DNA from: Phocaeicola vulgatus ATCC 8482
GTDB taxonomy: Bacteria > Bacteroidota > Bacteroidia > Bacteroidales > Bacteroidaceae
Assembly (NCBI RefSeq): GCF_000012825.1
Contig: NC_009614.1
Location: 930,001-994,000 of the forward strand
Reading direction: 5' to 3'
DNA length: 64,000 nt
This document shows positions 44,352 through 53,936 of the stretch, one piece after another. The notes below the pieces were generated by a model. That model did no database searches. It was not told where the DNA came from and saw only the letters and a program-made list of their open reading frames with translations. The stretch's first letter is position 1; every line of letters starts with the position of its first letter. Made by a program: the position numbers and the translations under genes.

Positions 44352-45682
44352 ATACTTCGTTTTCCTAAAAAAATATTTTTGATCTGTATCTTAGGCCAAA
44401 TAGTATTGGCAAATGTTGATATAATAAGTGAAATAATTACTCCTTTTACACCCCAATAAGTACCAAGCAATAAAGCCAATGGAATATGCACAAAAGCCTC
44501 TATCATTGTAATATAGAATTGGAGCTTTACACACCCAATACCATTGATTATGCTCCCATATCTAGCCCATGATAATTGGATGCAGAAATACAATAATAGA
44601 AGAAACATTAATGATTTATCGGGTTTGATAGTTGATGATAACCACCATTTGTATACAAAATCTGATAATAAAATCAAAACTCCTCCAGCGGCAATCATTA
44701 TATATGAAATGAATTGTAGTTTTTTTAATATTCCTTTAATCCATTGATAATCCTTTCTCGCATAAGCATCAGTGGCAGCAGACCAAAAAGGAGTCATGAT
44801 AATCATAAAGGCCATCTCTATCAAACCAATGTATTTGTAGGCAATATTATACTCAGCCACAGAAGTATTTCCACAAGTATGGGCGATTATCAAGTTGTTT
44901 GACTGAAATAATAATAAAGTCGTCAATTGAATCCAAAAGAATTTACTCCCAAGAATAACAATCTCTTTTATTTTAGAACGCTCAAAGAAAGAGGGGGTTG
45001 GCATATATTGGGGTATCATTTTTCTAAACAGTATCAATGAAAAAATCATCAATACAACGACTGGAGCCATTGATATAATCATTCCCAATTTCAAAAGAGA
45101 AACTTCATTGCAAACATTTGTATAAATAAAAATTCCAATGAAAGCGAACAATTGACTAAGCATCAATATCAATGAGGATAATGCCGGCTTTTGTAAAGCG
45201 TACAATACAGAATTTAGAAGTTTTAGTAGCATTTGAAATGCTAAACTTGAAAGAACCCATAACATTAATAATGTAAGTTCACCATTAGGAATCGAATGAG
45301 CGTTTAGCAGACTATTCCAATTGCAAAATGGAACAATGCAGGCCTCTATGATAAAGAACAAGAAACATAAGATTCCCATTGCACCATAAGTAGTACTCAC
45401 ATATTTTCGAGCATTTATTTCATCTTTACAAGCAATTGATTCCGCCAATTTATTTCTCAGACCATTACCTAACCCAATGTCAAAAAATGCAATCCAAGAA
45501 ACAATTGTAGTAATTGTCAACCATATTCCATATCTATCTTGATTCAAACTATTAATCAACAATGGAACATAAGCCAAATTAATAATGATGTTGCAAATTT
45601 TTATGAGCAACATCCCCAAAATATTCTTTTGTGCCTTTTGAGTTCTGCCTGAAGATGACTTAATAAAACTCAACCCTTTCAT
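44339..45682 (-). CDS. wzx: Wzx-like flippase
   Basis: The 447-residue protein has about twelve membrane segments and MATE/MOP-type features (GLGNGLRNKLAESIACKDEINARKYVSTTYG). It should flip lipid-linked repeat units across the inner membrane. It is the first intact gene after the decayed segment 45796-46483 and overlaps wzy. Confidence 0.88.
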   Translation of the reverse strand: MKGLSFIKSSSGRTQKAQKNILGMLLIKICNIIINLAYVPLLINSLNQDRYGIWLTITTIVSWIAFFDIGLGNGLRNKLAESIACKDEINARKYVSTTYGAMGILCFLFFIIEACIVPFCNWNSLLNAHSIPNGELTLLMLWVLSSLAFQMLLKLLNSVLYALQKPALSSLILMLSQLFAFIGIFIYTNVCNEVSLLKLGMIISMAPVVVLMIFSLILFRKMIPQYMPTPSFFERSKIKEIVILGSKFFWIQLTTLLLFQSNNLIIAHTCGNTSVAEYNIAYKYIGLIEMAFMIIMTPFWSAATDAYARKDYQWIKGILKKLQFISYIMIAAGGVLILLSDFVYKWWLSSTIKPDKSLMFLLLLYFCIQLSWARYGSIINGIGCVKLQFYITMIEAFVHIPLALLLGTYWGVKGVIISLIISTFANTIWPKIQIKNIFLGKRSIWVK

Positions 45683-45795
45683 ATCTTGAAACCTAAAATC
45701 ACCTAATAATAGGATTATCTAAAAGAATTTTATACAGGAATAATATTCCACTTCTCCTCATACTCACTATGCATTAATATCGCCTTACCCTCTTT

Positions 45796-46483
45796 CTATT
45801 CAAACATCCTTGGCTTTGTGTCATCGTCGTGAAAGTCTGAATAGGAAGTTATATAGTAGTTCATATCTTGCAAGATCCATTCATTTGTATTAGCCAATAC
45901 GTTGATTCTATGTTTTCGAAAAAATGTGTTATTTCGTGACTGATAGGGAATTCGATTCTTCCAATTTTGCCCAACCGAATTTTTTTCATCAATTCTAAAT
46001 GCGATACCGTACCGTCAACGTAACCAAAATCACACAGACATGATGGATAGTCTTCATATATGTAAGATATATTCTATGTCGATATGACGTTTCCTGTATG
46101 TTTCTTCACAAGTCTTATTTCCAGCTAACACTTCAAATCTTCGGATAAACATAAATTCCTATTTTTTCGAGTATATATTTTAATTTGGATGCATAATTCT
46201 TGTATCAGGCACTGGTGATTATTATATCGAAACGCTTTTGATATTTTTTTACGAACCGCCCCCAATAATATATTGGTAAATACGCTGCAAAAGATATTGT
46301 TTTGTGGCAAAATCTTATCAAACTCCGAAAATATACATGAGATTTTTCCTGGAAAATCTCATGTATATTTTGATTATTCCTTTTTACATTGTGTATAAAA
46401 GGTCTTAATAAAAATTTCATTTCCGGTACTTGAACTATTTTATGTGCAATTTTCATTAGTTTCGGTGATAATTGTATTTGCAC
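45796..46483 (-). pseudogene. Decayed capsule gene between wecC and wzx
   Basis: Open pieces in all three minus-strand frames read like one protein: LRPFIHNVKRNNQNIHEIF, YLPIYYWGRFVKKYQKRFD, YASKLKYILEKIGIYVYPK, CDFGYVDGTVSHLELMKK and NVLANTNEWILQDMNYY with YSDFHDDDTKPRMFE at the end. Many stops and frameshifts separate them. I do not recognise the family; by location it was probably a transferase or sugar-modifying enzyme. The span 45683-45795 holds nothing clear. Confidence 0.5.
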
Positions 46484-46500
46484 TTATTTAGAAATATCCA

Positions 46501-47706
46501 TTATTTCTTGAATATTCCACAAAAGTCCAATATCATTTTATCCTTCCTCCAAGATAGCTCTTTAAACTCGTTGTGAGCCGTAAGGAACACCACGATGTCT
46601 GCCTTGTCGTAGGCTTCGCAGTAGTTAGTCAGCTTAAACACGTTGTGCTCTTTTACATTCGGTTCTACGACCAAAATGTCGGCATTGTTGCAGCTCTGCA
46701 TCACTTTCGTGGTAATATACTTCGCCGGACTTTCACGCAAATCGTCAATATTTGGTTTGAATGCCAATCCCATCATGGCTATAACTGGTTTACGATGATT
46801 CTTCAACTCAAACTTCAACATGGCGTTCTTCACCTTTTCAGCACACCAGAAACTCTTGTAGTTGTTAATATCACGTGCATCGCTGATTAACTTGCTTTCT
46901 GCCGGGAAATCAGCAGTGATAAAGTATGGATCTACCGCAATACAATGACCTCCTACACCGCAACCGGGTTGCAGGATATTTACACGCGGATGCTTGTTGG
47001 CAAGGTTAATAAGTTCCCAAACATTGATACCAGCCTTGTCGCAGATAAGCGAAAGTTCATTGGCAAAAGCTATCTGTACATCGCGACTGGAGTTCTCCGT
47101 CAGCTTACACATTTCCGCTGTACGGCAGTTAGTCTTGTGAAGTGTGCCCTGCACAAATTGCGAATAGAATGCTATTGCCTTTTCGGTAGATTCAGGATTC
47201 AAACCACCGATGACCCGATCGTTGTGTACCAATTCATAGATCACATTACCTGGCAATACACGCTCCGGGCAATAGGCTATGAAAATCTTACTTTCCAATT
47301 CCGGACGTTCACCAAAAATGATGCGTGCCATAGCCTCTGTAGTTCCTACAGGTGAAGTGGATTCTATTACATAAAGATCCCCTTCTTTCAGTAACGGCAA
47401 TACGGCACGTGTAGCCGCTTCCACGTAACTCACATCCGGCTCGTGGTTTCCCTTGAACGGGGTTGGGACCACCATGAAGTATGCATCGCTGACTTCCGGT
47501 GTAACCGAAGCCTTCAACATGCCAGCTTTCACTACTTCCTGTAACATTTCCTCCATGCCAGGTTCAATGATGTGCAAATGTCCCGCATTGGTCATTTTCA
47601 CTACATGAGGATTAATGTCAACTCCTGTTATTTGAATGCCGTGCTTTGCGGCAATAATGGCTGTAGGTAGTCCGATGTAACCCAAGCCCATGAAACATGC
47701 TTTCAT
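46501..47706 (-). CDS. wecC: UDP-ManNAc dehydrogenase WecC
   Basis: The 401-residue protein is a nucleotide-sugar dehydrogenase with MGLGYIGLPTAIIAAKHG, VVPTPFKGNHEPDVSY, ESTSPVGTTE, YCPERVLPGN and the catalytic region LQPGCGVGGHCIAVDP. With WecB (32298-33458) it makes UDP-ManNAcA. The two genes are at opposite ends of the operon, with the fnl genes between them. Confidence 0.92.
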   Translation of the reverse strand: MKACFMGLGYIGLPTAIIAAKHGIQITGVDINPHVVKMTNAGHLHIIEPGMEEMLQEVVKAGMLKASVTPEVSDAYFMVVPTPFKGNHEPDVSYVEAATRAVLPLLKEGDLYVIESTSPVGTTEAMARIIFGERPELESKIFIAYCPERVLPGNVIYELVHNDRVIGGLNPESTEKAIAFYSQFVQGTLHKTNCRTAEMCKLTENSSRDVQIAFANELSLICDKAGINVWELINLANKHPRVNILQPGCGVGGHCIAVDPYFITADFPAESKLISDARDINNYKSFWCAEKVKNAMLKFELKNHRKPVIAMMGLAFKPNIDDLRESPAKYITTKVMQSCNNADILVVEPNVKEHNVFKLTNYCEAYDKADIVVFLTAHNEFKELSWRKDKMILDFCGIFKK

Positions 47707-47787
47707 TTATCTTTGTATTAAATATTAAATCATTCATTTACATAAAAAAACACATATTAGGGCAAAGTCTTCCCGAATGTAAATACG

Positions 47788-48492
47788 CTATATTTTACAC
47801 ACATTTTTCAAGAAAGACAGATTGTCTATTTTTTGCTTACAAGTTGTCACATAAAAAATAAGGGAGTGAACATCATTTCCTCCTAAATCATACATTCCTG
47901 CTTTTAATAATATCTTCGCTTTCTTCTCTATGTGCTTACCATACATTCCGACTAATGACGGTATATTTAATTGAAAAGAAATTTGGTTCTTTTTTAACGT
48001 TTTATAATCCATCATTTGCATATACTCATATCGTTCCGGATGGGCCAACAAAGGATGATAACCTTTCTTTTGGATGCGTTGCAAAATAGACAGTAATCCC
48101 ATTGGTGGATTGAAATAAGAAGTTTCCACTAACAGATAACGTTTTCCCTCCTCAAGGGGTAACAGGTCATCCTTTTCCAACCGTTCCTCAAAAAGGTTAT
48201 CCAACATATATTCCGCAGCCAAAGCCAATTCCACCTTCCCTTGATATTTTTGTTTTAAGCTCAAAAATTTTTGTTGTAATGTAACAGTTTTATTGGACAT
48301 GTCTTCCATGACGTGAGGGGTAAGCCATATTTTCCGCACTCCTTGCCGCTCCATCTCATCCAAAATTCTCCATGTTTCTTCTTCTGTTTTTACTCCATCA
48401 TCAATACCTGGCAACAAGTGACTATGGCAATCGGTGAAACCACGGAAAAAACCGCTTTCCGCTAATGTTTTTTTCTGTCGAAAAAGCCACAT
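47788..48492 (-). CDS. PHP-type tyrosine phosphatase (CpsB/YwqE-like)
   Basis: The 234-residue product has a PHP-domain metal site at DCHSHLLPGIDDG, plus LTPHVMEDM, AAEYMLD and LAHPERYEYM. Proteins of this type remove phosphate from the tyrosine cluster of Wzc-type kinases, and the kinase gene directly precedes it. This phosphorylation cycle controls chain length and export. Confidence 0.88.
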   Translation of the reverse strand: MWLFRQKKTLAESGFFRGFTDCHSHLLPGIDDGVKTEEETWRILDEMERQGVRKIWLTPHVMEDMSNKTVTLQQKFLSLKQKYQGKVELALAAEYMLDNLFEERLEKDDLLPLEEGKRYLLVETSYFNPPMGLLSILQRIQKKGYHPLLAHPERYEYMQMMDYKTLKKNQISFQLNIPSLVGMYGKHIEKKAKILLKAGMYDLGGNDVHSLIFYVTTCKQKIDNLSFLKNVCKI

Positions 48493-48505
48493 TCCTGTTG
48501 ACTAT

Positions 48506-50884
48506 TTATTTTGAGTTGCCGTAATAAAAGGTATACCCATTGTGGTAACCATAACTGTAACCATATCGATAACTATAGCGTCCACCAGTACTTTCCGTCC
48601 CATTCAAAATTACCGAAAGGTTTTTGAACCGCTTTTCTAGATAAATACTTTCCAATTCAGATAACAGTGAGCGGTCCAATAATCCCGCCCGTACCACAAA
48701 GAGTGTCCGGTCGGCATATTGCTCGATTATTTGTGTATCTGCCACAATATCAATCGGCGGGCAATCAATAAAGATATAGTCATACTCATCGCGTAAGTCT
48801 TGCATCAAGGTTGCCAGACTTCCATCCTCCAACAATTCCGTCGGATTAGGAGGAATGGTTCCTACTGGAATTATATGCAGATTAGGATACTTTTTGTCTA
48901 TCACAAGCAACTCGTTCCAAACGACTTCCTTGTTTCCCAAGTAGTCACTTAAACCTTTCTTAGGCGACCCTACATAAGCCGAAACCGTTCCATGTCGCAA
49001 GTCCCCGTCTATCACCAATACTTTTTTTCCCTTAATGGCAAAACTCATGGCGATGTTCATGGACAGAAAACTTTTTCCACTACCCGGATTAAAAGAGGTT
49101 TCTATAAATACTTTCTGCTCGGTATTCTTGCTTTTCATAAAGTCCACGTTGGAGCGAAGCACACGAAAAGCTTCGTTGATAATATTCCGGTTACCCTCTT
49201 CCACCACAATTGCATATTCCGAAAATTTATTCTTCTTTTTTTTGTTTCGGAAATATAACGGTATTTCACCCAAATAGGGCACACTCAAATTCTCCAAATC
49301 TTTCTTACCCCGAACCTTGGTGTTCATGTTTTCTTGCATAAAGATAATAACTGCCGGTACTAAAAGCCCGAGAGCAAGAGCCACCAATAAAATGTTTTTC
49401 TTATTTGGTGCCGTTGGTAAAGCACTGCCACGTGGAGCTGTAATCATTCGCGTATTATAAGCGGTAAACGCTTGTGACAGTTCGTTCTCTTCACGCTTCT
49501 GGAGCAAATATAGGTATAACTCTTCCTTTACTTTTTGTTGACGTTCTACCGATAACAAGTATTTGGCCTGACTCGGATTAGAAGCCAACTGTTGAGTTGT
49601 TGTTGCTTCCTGTTGGCGAATACTGCGTATCTGAGTATTTAACGATACGATCAGATTATCAACCGATTGAAGAATCGTACGTTTCATACTCTGCATTGAG
49701 TTCCCTAAATCTTTCACCAACGGGTTTTTCTCGCTACTGTTGGCTATCAGCCGGTTGCGATCCAACACCATCTTGTTGTATTCTCCGATTTGACTTTCGA
49801 TATTTACGTTGGCTATACCGGAGTTGGTTGGCAAAGGCTGGTTCATCTCTTTCCCCCCCAATTCGCGGCGAATAAATTGAGCCGTCGCAAGCTGGTTGGT
49901 GAGTGTCTGAATTTCTTTTTTATTCTCAGCAGACTGGCTCATATACAGACTGGAAGCGGCTTGTACGTCCGGCAACAGATGTTCACTCTTGTAGTTGGAG
50001 ATATTCTCATCCACATGACCCAATTCGTTTTCAATCACGCCCAAACGTTCACCGATAAACCGTGAGGTACTTACTGCTATCTGGTTCTTGTCCTGGATCC
50101 ATTTCTCGTTATAAACCTCAATCAGTGTATTCAAAATATCTTCTGCCTTTTGCACAGAAGCATCATCAATGCTCAAATTGATAATGGTGGCATCTTCGTT
50201 GCCTAATTCAGCCCGCAATTTCTGTGTATAGCTGTCAGCCATCATATCAGCCGATTCTTTACTATATCGAATAGTGCTGCCTGTAAAAGAATTCTCATAT
50301 TGAGAAGTTAAGCTGATGGCCAATGTTCCTGCTGATGTTTGAATGGAATCTCCTATAATCCCTTCTAACCGTTCCCCTGTTTCTTCTCCGGCAACAATAA
50401 AGTTTGAAAGATAAAACTTGTTTTGTGCACCAACTTCTATATCAAAACTTACACTTTTTTTATCATCAAAAAGATAAGTCACCAATATCGGGCTTGATTT
50501 ATACAACTCTATTCTTTTTAAGCCCCTACGAACAGTATATATCTCATTTAGCCCCAAACGCTTCACCACCTCTGTCATCAGCGTAGGAGATTTCAAAGTG
50601 AGCAGTTCGTTGTTGATATTGGTGTTTGATTTAAAAATACCCATATCTGCAAACTCATTCATTGCACTTGCCGAAGAATTGTTCTTGGAGTCATCTTTAA
50701 CCAAAATGGCTGCTGTCCGGGTATAGACATTAGGAGTACTCAACAAATATAATGATGCCGTTGCCAATGCAACGAATAATGAAAGGGCAAACCAATACCA
50801 TTTCTGGAAAAACATACCCCATAAATCTTGTAACCGTATAAAGTCTTCGGCAGATTTGCCTACACTCGTTCTATTTTCTATCAT
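48506..50884 (-). CDS. wzc: Wzc-like polysaccharide co-polymerase and tyrosine kinase
   Basis: The 792-residue protein has a Wzz-type N-terminus (membrane segment WYWFALSLFVALATASLYLL), a long periplasmic coiled coil, a second membrane segment (NILLVALALGLLVPAVIIF) and a cytoplasmic BY-kinase with FNPGSGKSFLSMNIA near 597-611 and LLVIDGDLRHG-like and FIDCPPIDIVAD motifs. The tail is tyrosine-rich (YSYRYGYSYGYHNGYTFYYG), the autophosphorylation cluster. A seven-G tract at 49853-49859 lies in the coding frame and leaves it intact here. Confidence 0.93.
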   Translation of the reverse strand: MIENRTSVGKSAEDFIRLQDLWGMFFQKWYWFALSLFVALATASLYLLSTPNVYTRTAAILVKDDSKNNSSASAMNEFADMGIFKSNTNINNELLTLKSPTLMTEVVKRLGLNEIYTVRRGLKRIELYKSSPILVTYLFDDKKSVSFDIEVGAQNKFYLSNFIVAGEETGERLEGIIGDSIQTSAGTLAISLTSQYENSFTGSTIRYSKESADMMADSYTQKLRAELGNEDATIINLSIDDASVQKAEDILNTLIEVYNEKWIQDKNQIAVSTSRFIGERLGVIENELGHVDENISNYKSEHLLPDVQAASSLYMSQSAENKKEIQTLTNQLATAQFIRRELGGKEMNQPLPTNSGIANVNIESQIGEYNKMVLDRNRLIANSSEKNPLVKDLGNSMQSMKRTILQSVDNLIVSLNTQIRSIRQQEATTTQQLASNPSQAKYLLSVERQQKVKEELYLYLLQKREENELSQAFTAYNTRMITAPRGSALPTAPNKKNILLVALALGLLVPAVIIFMQENMNTKVRGKKDLENLSVPYLGEIPLYFRNKKKKNKFSEYAIVVEEGNRNIINEAFRVLRSNVDFMKSKNTEQKVFIETSFNPGSGKSFLSMNIAMSFAIKGKKVLVIDGDLRHGTVSAYVGSPKKGLSDYLGNKEVVWNELLVIDKKYPNLHIIPVGTIPPNPTELLEDGSLATLMQDLRDEYDYIFIDCPPIDIVADTQIIEQYADRTLFVVRAGLLDRSLLSELESIYLEKRFKNLSVILNGTESTGGRYSYRYGYSYGYHNGYTFYYGNSK

Positions 50885-50925
50885 TTTGGCTCTCTTTTAT
50901 AGCTTATGAAATAATATTAACGACA

Positions 50926-51720
50926 TTACTTGAACAGTAAAACTCCCAACGAGGAAAGGAACGAACCGATACTGATCCACAACGATACCGATTTCACGCT
51001 GTTCTCATTAATGGTGCTTTGTCCGGCACGCACCTTGTTGGGCTGTACATACACCACATCATTCTGTTTCAGATAATATACCGGTGAATTAAACAGATCT
51101 TTCGAGCGGATATCCACCCAATGGGTTACACGCTCGCCGTTTTCTTCACGGATGACAAATATCGCATCCCGCTTTCCGTAGATGCTTAGGTCACCCGCCA
51201 CGCTGATGGCTTCCAAAAGAGTAATCTGGTCTTTTGTTATGGCATATTTACCCGGAGTTTTCACCTCGCCCAACACAGAGAAATAAAGGTTCATAAACTC
51301 AACCGTGACCACCGGGTCGTTTACCAGATTCTCTTCCATCAGCCTTTTCTTTACCAGGGCGGCAATCTGGCTCTTGGTCATACCGGCAATATGCAGTGTC
51401 CCGATAACAGGAAAATCAATGTCTCCCTTATCATCCAACGTATAACCGGATATTTCACCACTGTTACTTCCGGTACGCAAATCGGTAGATCCGGCACGGT
51501 ATTGTACCCGTGTAAGATTAAACAGGGCCGCCAATTGCGGATCCTTGCTGGACACCATAATGGAAATCTGGTCTTTGGGTTGCACGGTAATATCCCGTGC
51601 CCCGATAATCGCTTCGGGCTGATTAACTACGATATCTTGAAAATAGACAATTTCTTTGGAGGTATTGCAGGACACCAACAACACGCATAAGAAGCACAAT
51701 TTAATTAAATGAAATTTCAT
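50926..51720 (-). CDS. wza: Wza-like outer-membrane export lipoprotein
   Basis: The 264-residue protein has a lipoprotein signal (FLCVLLVSC), a poly_export domain (RDITVQPKDQISIMVSSKDPQ), SLBB-type repeats (VLGEVKTPGKYAI, KQNDVVYVQPNKVRA) and a C-terminal membrane helix (SLWISIGSFLSSLGVLLF). It is the export pore for capsule chains. It lies between the initiating transferase and wzc, the usual order. Confidence 0.93.
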   Translation of the reverse strand: MKFHLIKLCFLCVLLVSCNTSKEIVYFQDIVVNQPEAIIGARDITVQPKDQISIMVSSKDPQLAALFNLTRVQYRAGSTDLRTGSNSGEISGYTLDDKGDIDFPVIGTLHIAGMTKSQIAALVKKRLMEENLVNDPVVTVEFMNLYFSVLGEVKTPGKYAITKDQITLLEAISVAGDLSIYGKRDAIFVIREENGERVTHWVDIRSKDLFNSPVYYLKQNDVVYVQPNKVRAGQSTINENSVKSVSLWISIGSFLSSLGVLLFK

Positions 51721-51744
51721 ACCTTATTTTTTCTGTACAGTTAA

Positions 51745-52851
51745 TTATTCTACTTTATGTTTTCGGTTGATTTTCATAGTTATGTAACAATGAATCACCG
51801 TCCAAACAGCCACATCCAACAGAAACAAGTTTGTTACGGAAAGGCAATGAATCAAAAAACAATTTCCCAATGCAAAAAGAGCTGCCATAATAACAATGCT
51901 TACCATCGCTTTACGTTGGGACATTCCTAAGGCTATAAATTTATGGTGGATATGATTCCGGTCTGGAAGAAATGGATTTTTACCGTTACGCAACCGGTGA
52001 ATAACCACACGTATCACATCAAGCATTGGTACAATCAAAAAAGAAAAAGCTATCACAATGCTACCGGGAAAGGCACTCTCTTTCACTGGATCGGACATAC
52101 TCAGACGGATGACCATCACTGCCAGCAGCATCCCGATAGTGAGCGAACCGGTATCACCCATAAAGATCTTGCGTCCCCGATATATCTTACCGTATACGTT
52201 ATAATAAAAGAACGGCAATAACACACTGAAAGCAGCTAGACTGATAAAGGCATACATCCACCATTGCAAATGGATGAACATGCAGCTGAAAGCGAGGAAT
52301 GAGATAATACTCAACCCAGAGGCAAGTCCGTCAATGCCGTCTATCAAATTGATGGCGTTCAGGATATAGACGATGACGAATACTGTGAACGGCACTCCTA
52401 TGTAATAAGGTATGACATAAATACCGAACAACCCGTATAGGTTGTCGAAGCATAACCCGGAAATCACCAACAGTATGCCACAAAGTATTTGCACTACAAA
52501 TTTGGAACGGTAACGTACACCGATAAGGTCATCCATCATACCTATAAGATAAAGTATGAACAGACAACAGAGCATGGAAAGCAGACGGTTCGTCAAGTCC
52601 ATGTCGAGTATGTTATAGCCCTGCCAAAGGTTGTAACCGATAATGGCAAGCGAAACCGTAACTGTGATACAAGGGAAAAAGGCGATACCGCCTAACCTTG
52701 GTATATGGGCAGTATGCAACTTACGTTCGTCCACTGAGTCGAACAGGCGACGTCGGAAAGAGACCAACGAAATGCGAGGCAGGACCATCGCACTCAATGT
52801 CCAGCCGACTATGACTATAAAGGCAAATTCGATAAAATGAAGAATGTCCAC
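51745..52851 (-). CDS. Undecaprenyl-phosphate sugar-1-phosphate transferase (WecA/MraY family)
   Basis: The 368-residue protein has about eleven membrane segments and the family signatures HIPRLGGIAFFP, LIGMMDDLIG, ILNAINLIDGIDGLASG, IFMGDTGSL and PDRNHIHHKF. It starts the repeat unit by moving a sugar phosphate (probably GlcNAc or similar) to undecaprenyl phosphate. It is the second gene of the operon, after upxY. Confidence 0.92.
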   Translation of the reverse strand: MDILHFIEFAFIVIVGWTLSAMVLPRISLVSFRRRLFDSVDERKLHTAHIPRLGGIAFFPCITVTVSLAIIGYNLWQGYNILDMDLTNRLLSMLCCLFILYLIGMMDDLIGVRYRSKFVVQILCGILLVISGLCFDNLYGLFGIYVIPYYIGVPFTVFVIVYILNAINLIDGIDGLASGLSIISFLAFSCMFIHLQWWMYAFISLAAFSVLLPFFYYNVYGKIYRGRKIFMGDTGSLTIGMLLAVMVIRLSMSDPVKESAFPGSIVIAFSFLIVPMLDVIRVVIHRLRNGKNPFLPDRNHIHHKFIALGMSQRKAMVSIVIMAALFALGNCFLIHCLSVTNLFLLDVAVWTVIHCYITMKINRKHKVE

Positions 52852-52875
52852 TATATGATTCTTTTGATGATTTTC

Positions 52876-53424
52876 TTAATCTTGCCCTATCCGTTGTAGA
52901 AAGGCTTGTGGAATATAGGAAGTAGCCACGGCGCATACGCCTTGGACGGTGACCACCAAACGGCGATTCTTCCTAATCCGGCAGATAACCCCTTCCGCTC
53001 CCTTGAACTTTCCGTCAATGACCCGTACACGTTCTCCCTGTTGAAACTTGGAATTGTCCTCCCCGAAATATTCCATTCCCTGCTCGCCGGACGAGGTGAC
53101 CAGCATGAAAATGTTCATTTCCCGATCAGGAATGGCAAGGGGAAGTCTTTTCAATCCCTTCTGTCTTGTATATAGGATTACCTTATTGGTGAATTGTCGC
53201 TGTACTTCCAAAGCACGACAAACGGTTGAACGGAAGAACATAAGCGAATTAATGACCGGACGACGGAGTTTCTTCTTTATGCCGTTACGTTCCATCAAGG
53301 TTTCCTCACAAGGAATGTAAGTCTCGATCTTGTCTTTTTTCAATATATCCTCAATCTCGAAAACTTTGTTATAAAATACTTTTAGGGCGAACCAATGTTC
53401 GTGTGTGTGTGTTTCTATGTTCAA
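52876..53424 (-). CDS. upxY: UpxY-family antiterminator of the capsule locus
   Basis: The 182-residue product is NusG-like: an N-terminal domain (HWFALKVFYNKVFEIEDILK, PLMFFRS-type core) and a C-terminal KOW domain (QGERVRVIDGKFKGAEGVI). UpxY proteins lead Bacteroides capsule operons and prevent early termination in the leader. The only start in frame is TTG at 53424 because a stop lies a few codons upstream. It is the first gene after the invertible promoter. No upxZ-like gene follows it. Confidence 0.9.
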   Translation of the reverse strand: MNIETHTHEHWFALKVFYNKVFEIEDILKKDKIETYIPCEETLMERNGIKKKLRRPVINSLMFFRSTVCRALEVQRQFTNKVILYTRQKGLKRLPLAIPDREMNIFMLVTSSGEQGMEYFGEDNSKFQQGERVRVIDGKFKGAEGVICRIRKNRRLVVTVQGVCAVATSYIPQAFLQRIGQD

Positions 53425-53600
53425 CGAAAAGTAATGTTACCGGGTTGATAAAAAGGATATAATTTCCATTCCTGCACCTTCTGCTTTTTCAAATAAGGAA
53501 GATACAGCAATCAAGGTTAATCCGGTTTTTTCCTTCATAGGACTTCCGGAATGCGGGCCGCTCCTGACTACAGTGAGCGGATACCGTAACCCCGTATTCG

Positions 53601-53936
53601 TACCGTTTCTATGTAAGAGAGGGTACACATGTTGTTTTTTTCTGATAATCAAGAATATACATTGCTATAAAAGTACATTTTTGCTCGGTTTGCTCGGTTT
53701 TAGACTCGAAAATACGCTCGAATGGAAAATGCAACGTTCTCCTTTTATTTTATATTCTTATTACGGCACTATTTTGATTCATATTAAATTAGTAATATAA
53801 ATTATTGATAATCAGCTGTTTGCAAATGGGGGGGGGGGTAAAATAAGGAAATAAAAACGTTTATTTTACTTTTCAGTTTTACTGAGAATCATTACCTTTG
53901 CAGTGTGTTTTTACCCTCTCTTACATAGAAATGGTA
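53601..53936. promoter_or_regulatory. Invertible promoter segment of the capsule operon, drawn OFF
   Basis: TACCGTTTCTATGTAAGAGA... (53601-53625) and its reverse complement with one mismatch (53912-53936) form a 25-bp inverted repeat around about 286 bases. Inside, TACCTTTG (53893-53900) is a TAnnTTTG box with a TTTT -33-like element 19 bases before it. It reads to the right, away from upxY, and I find no such box reading left. Inversion would aim it at upxY. An 11-G run lies at 53828-53838. The right repeat overlaps the last codons of the recombinase gene. The leader between 53425 and 53600 holds a small CCGCTC/GAGCGG stem. Confidence 0.8.

Noticed and set aside
53437..53652. A 71-codon frame between upxY and the invertible segment
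   Set aside because: It crosses the left inverted repeat and would change on inversion; no start signal or motif supports it.
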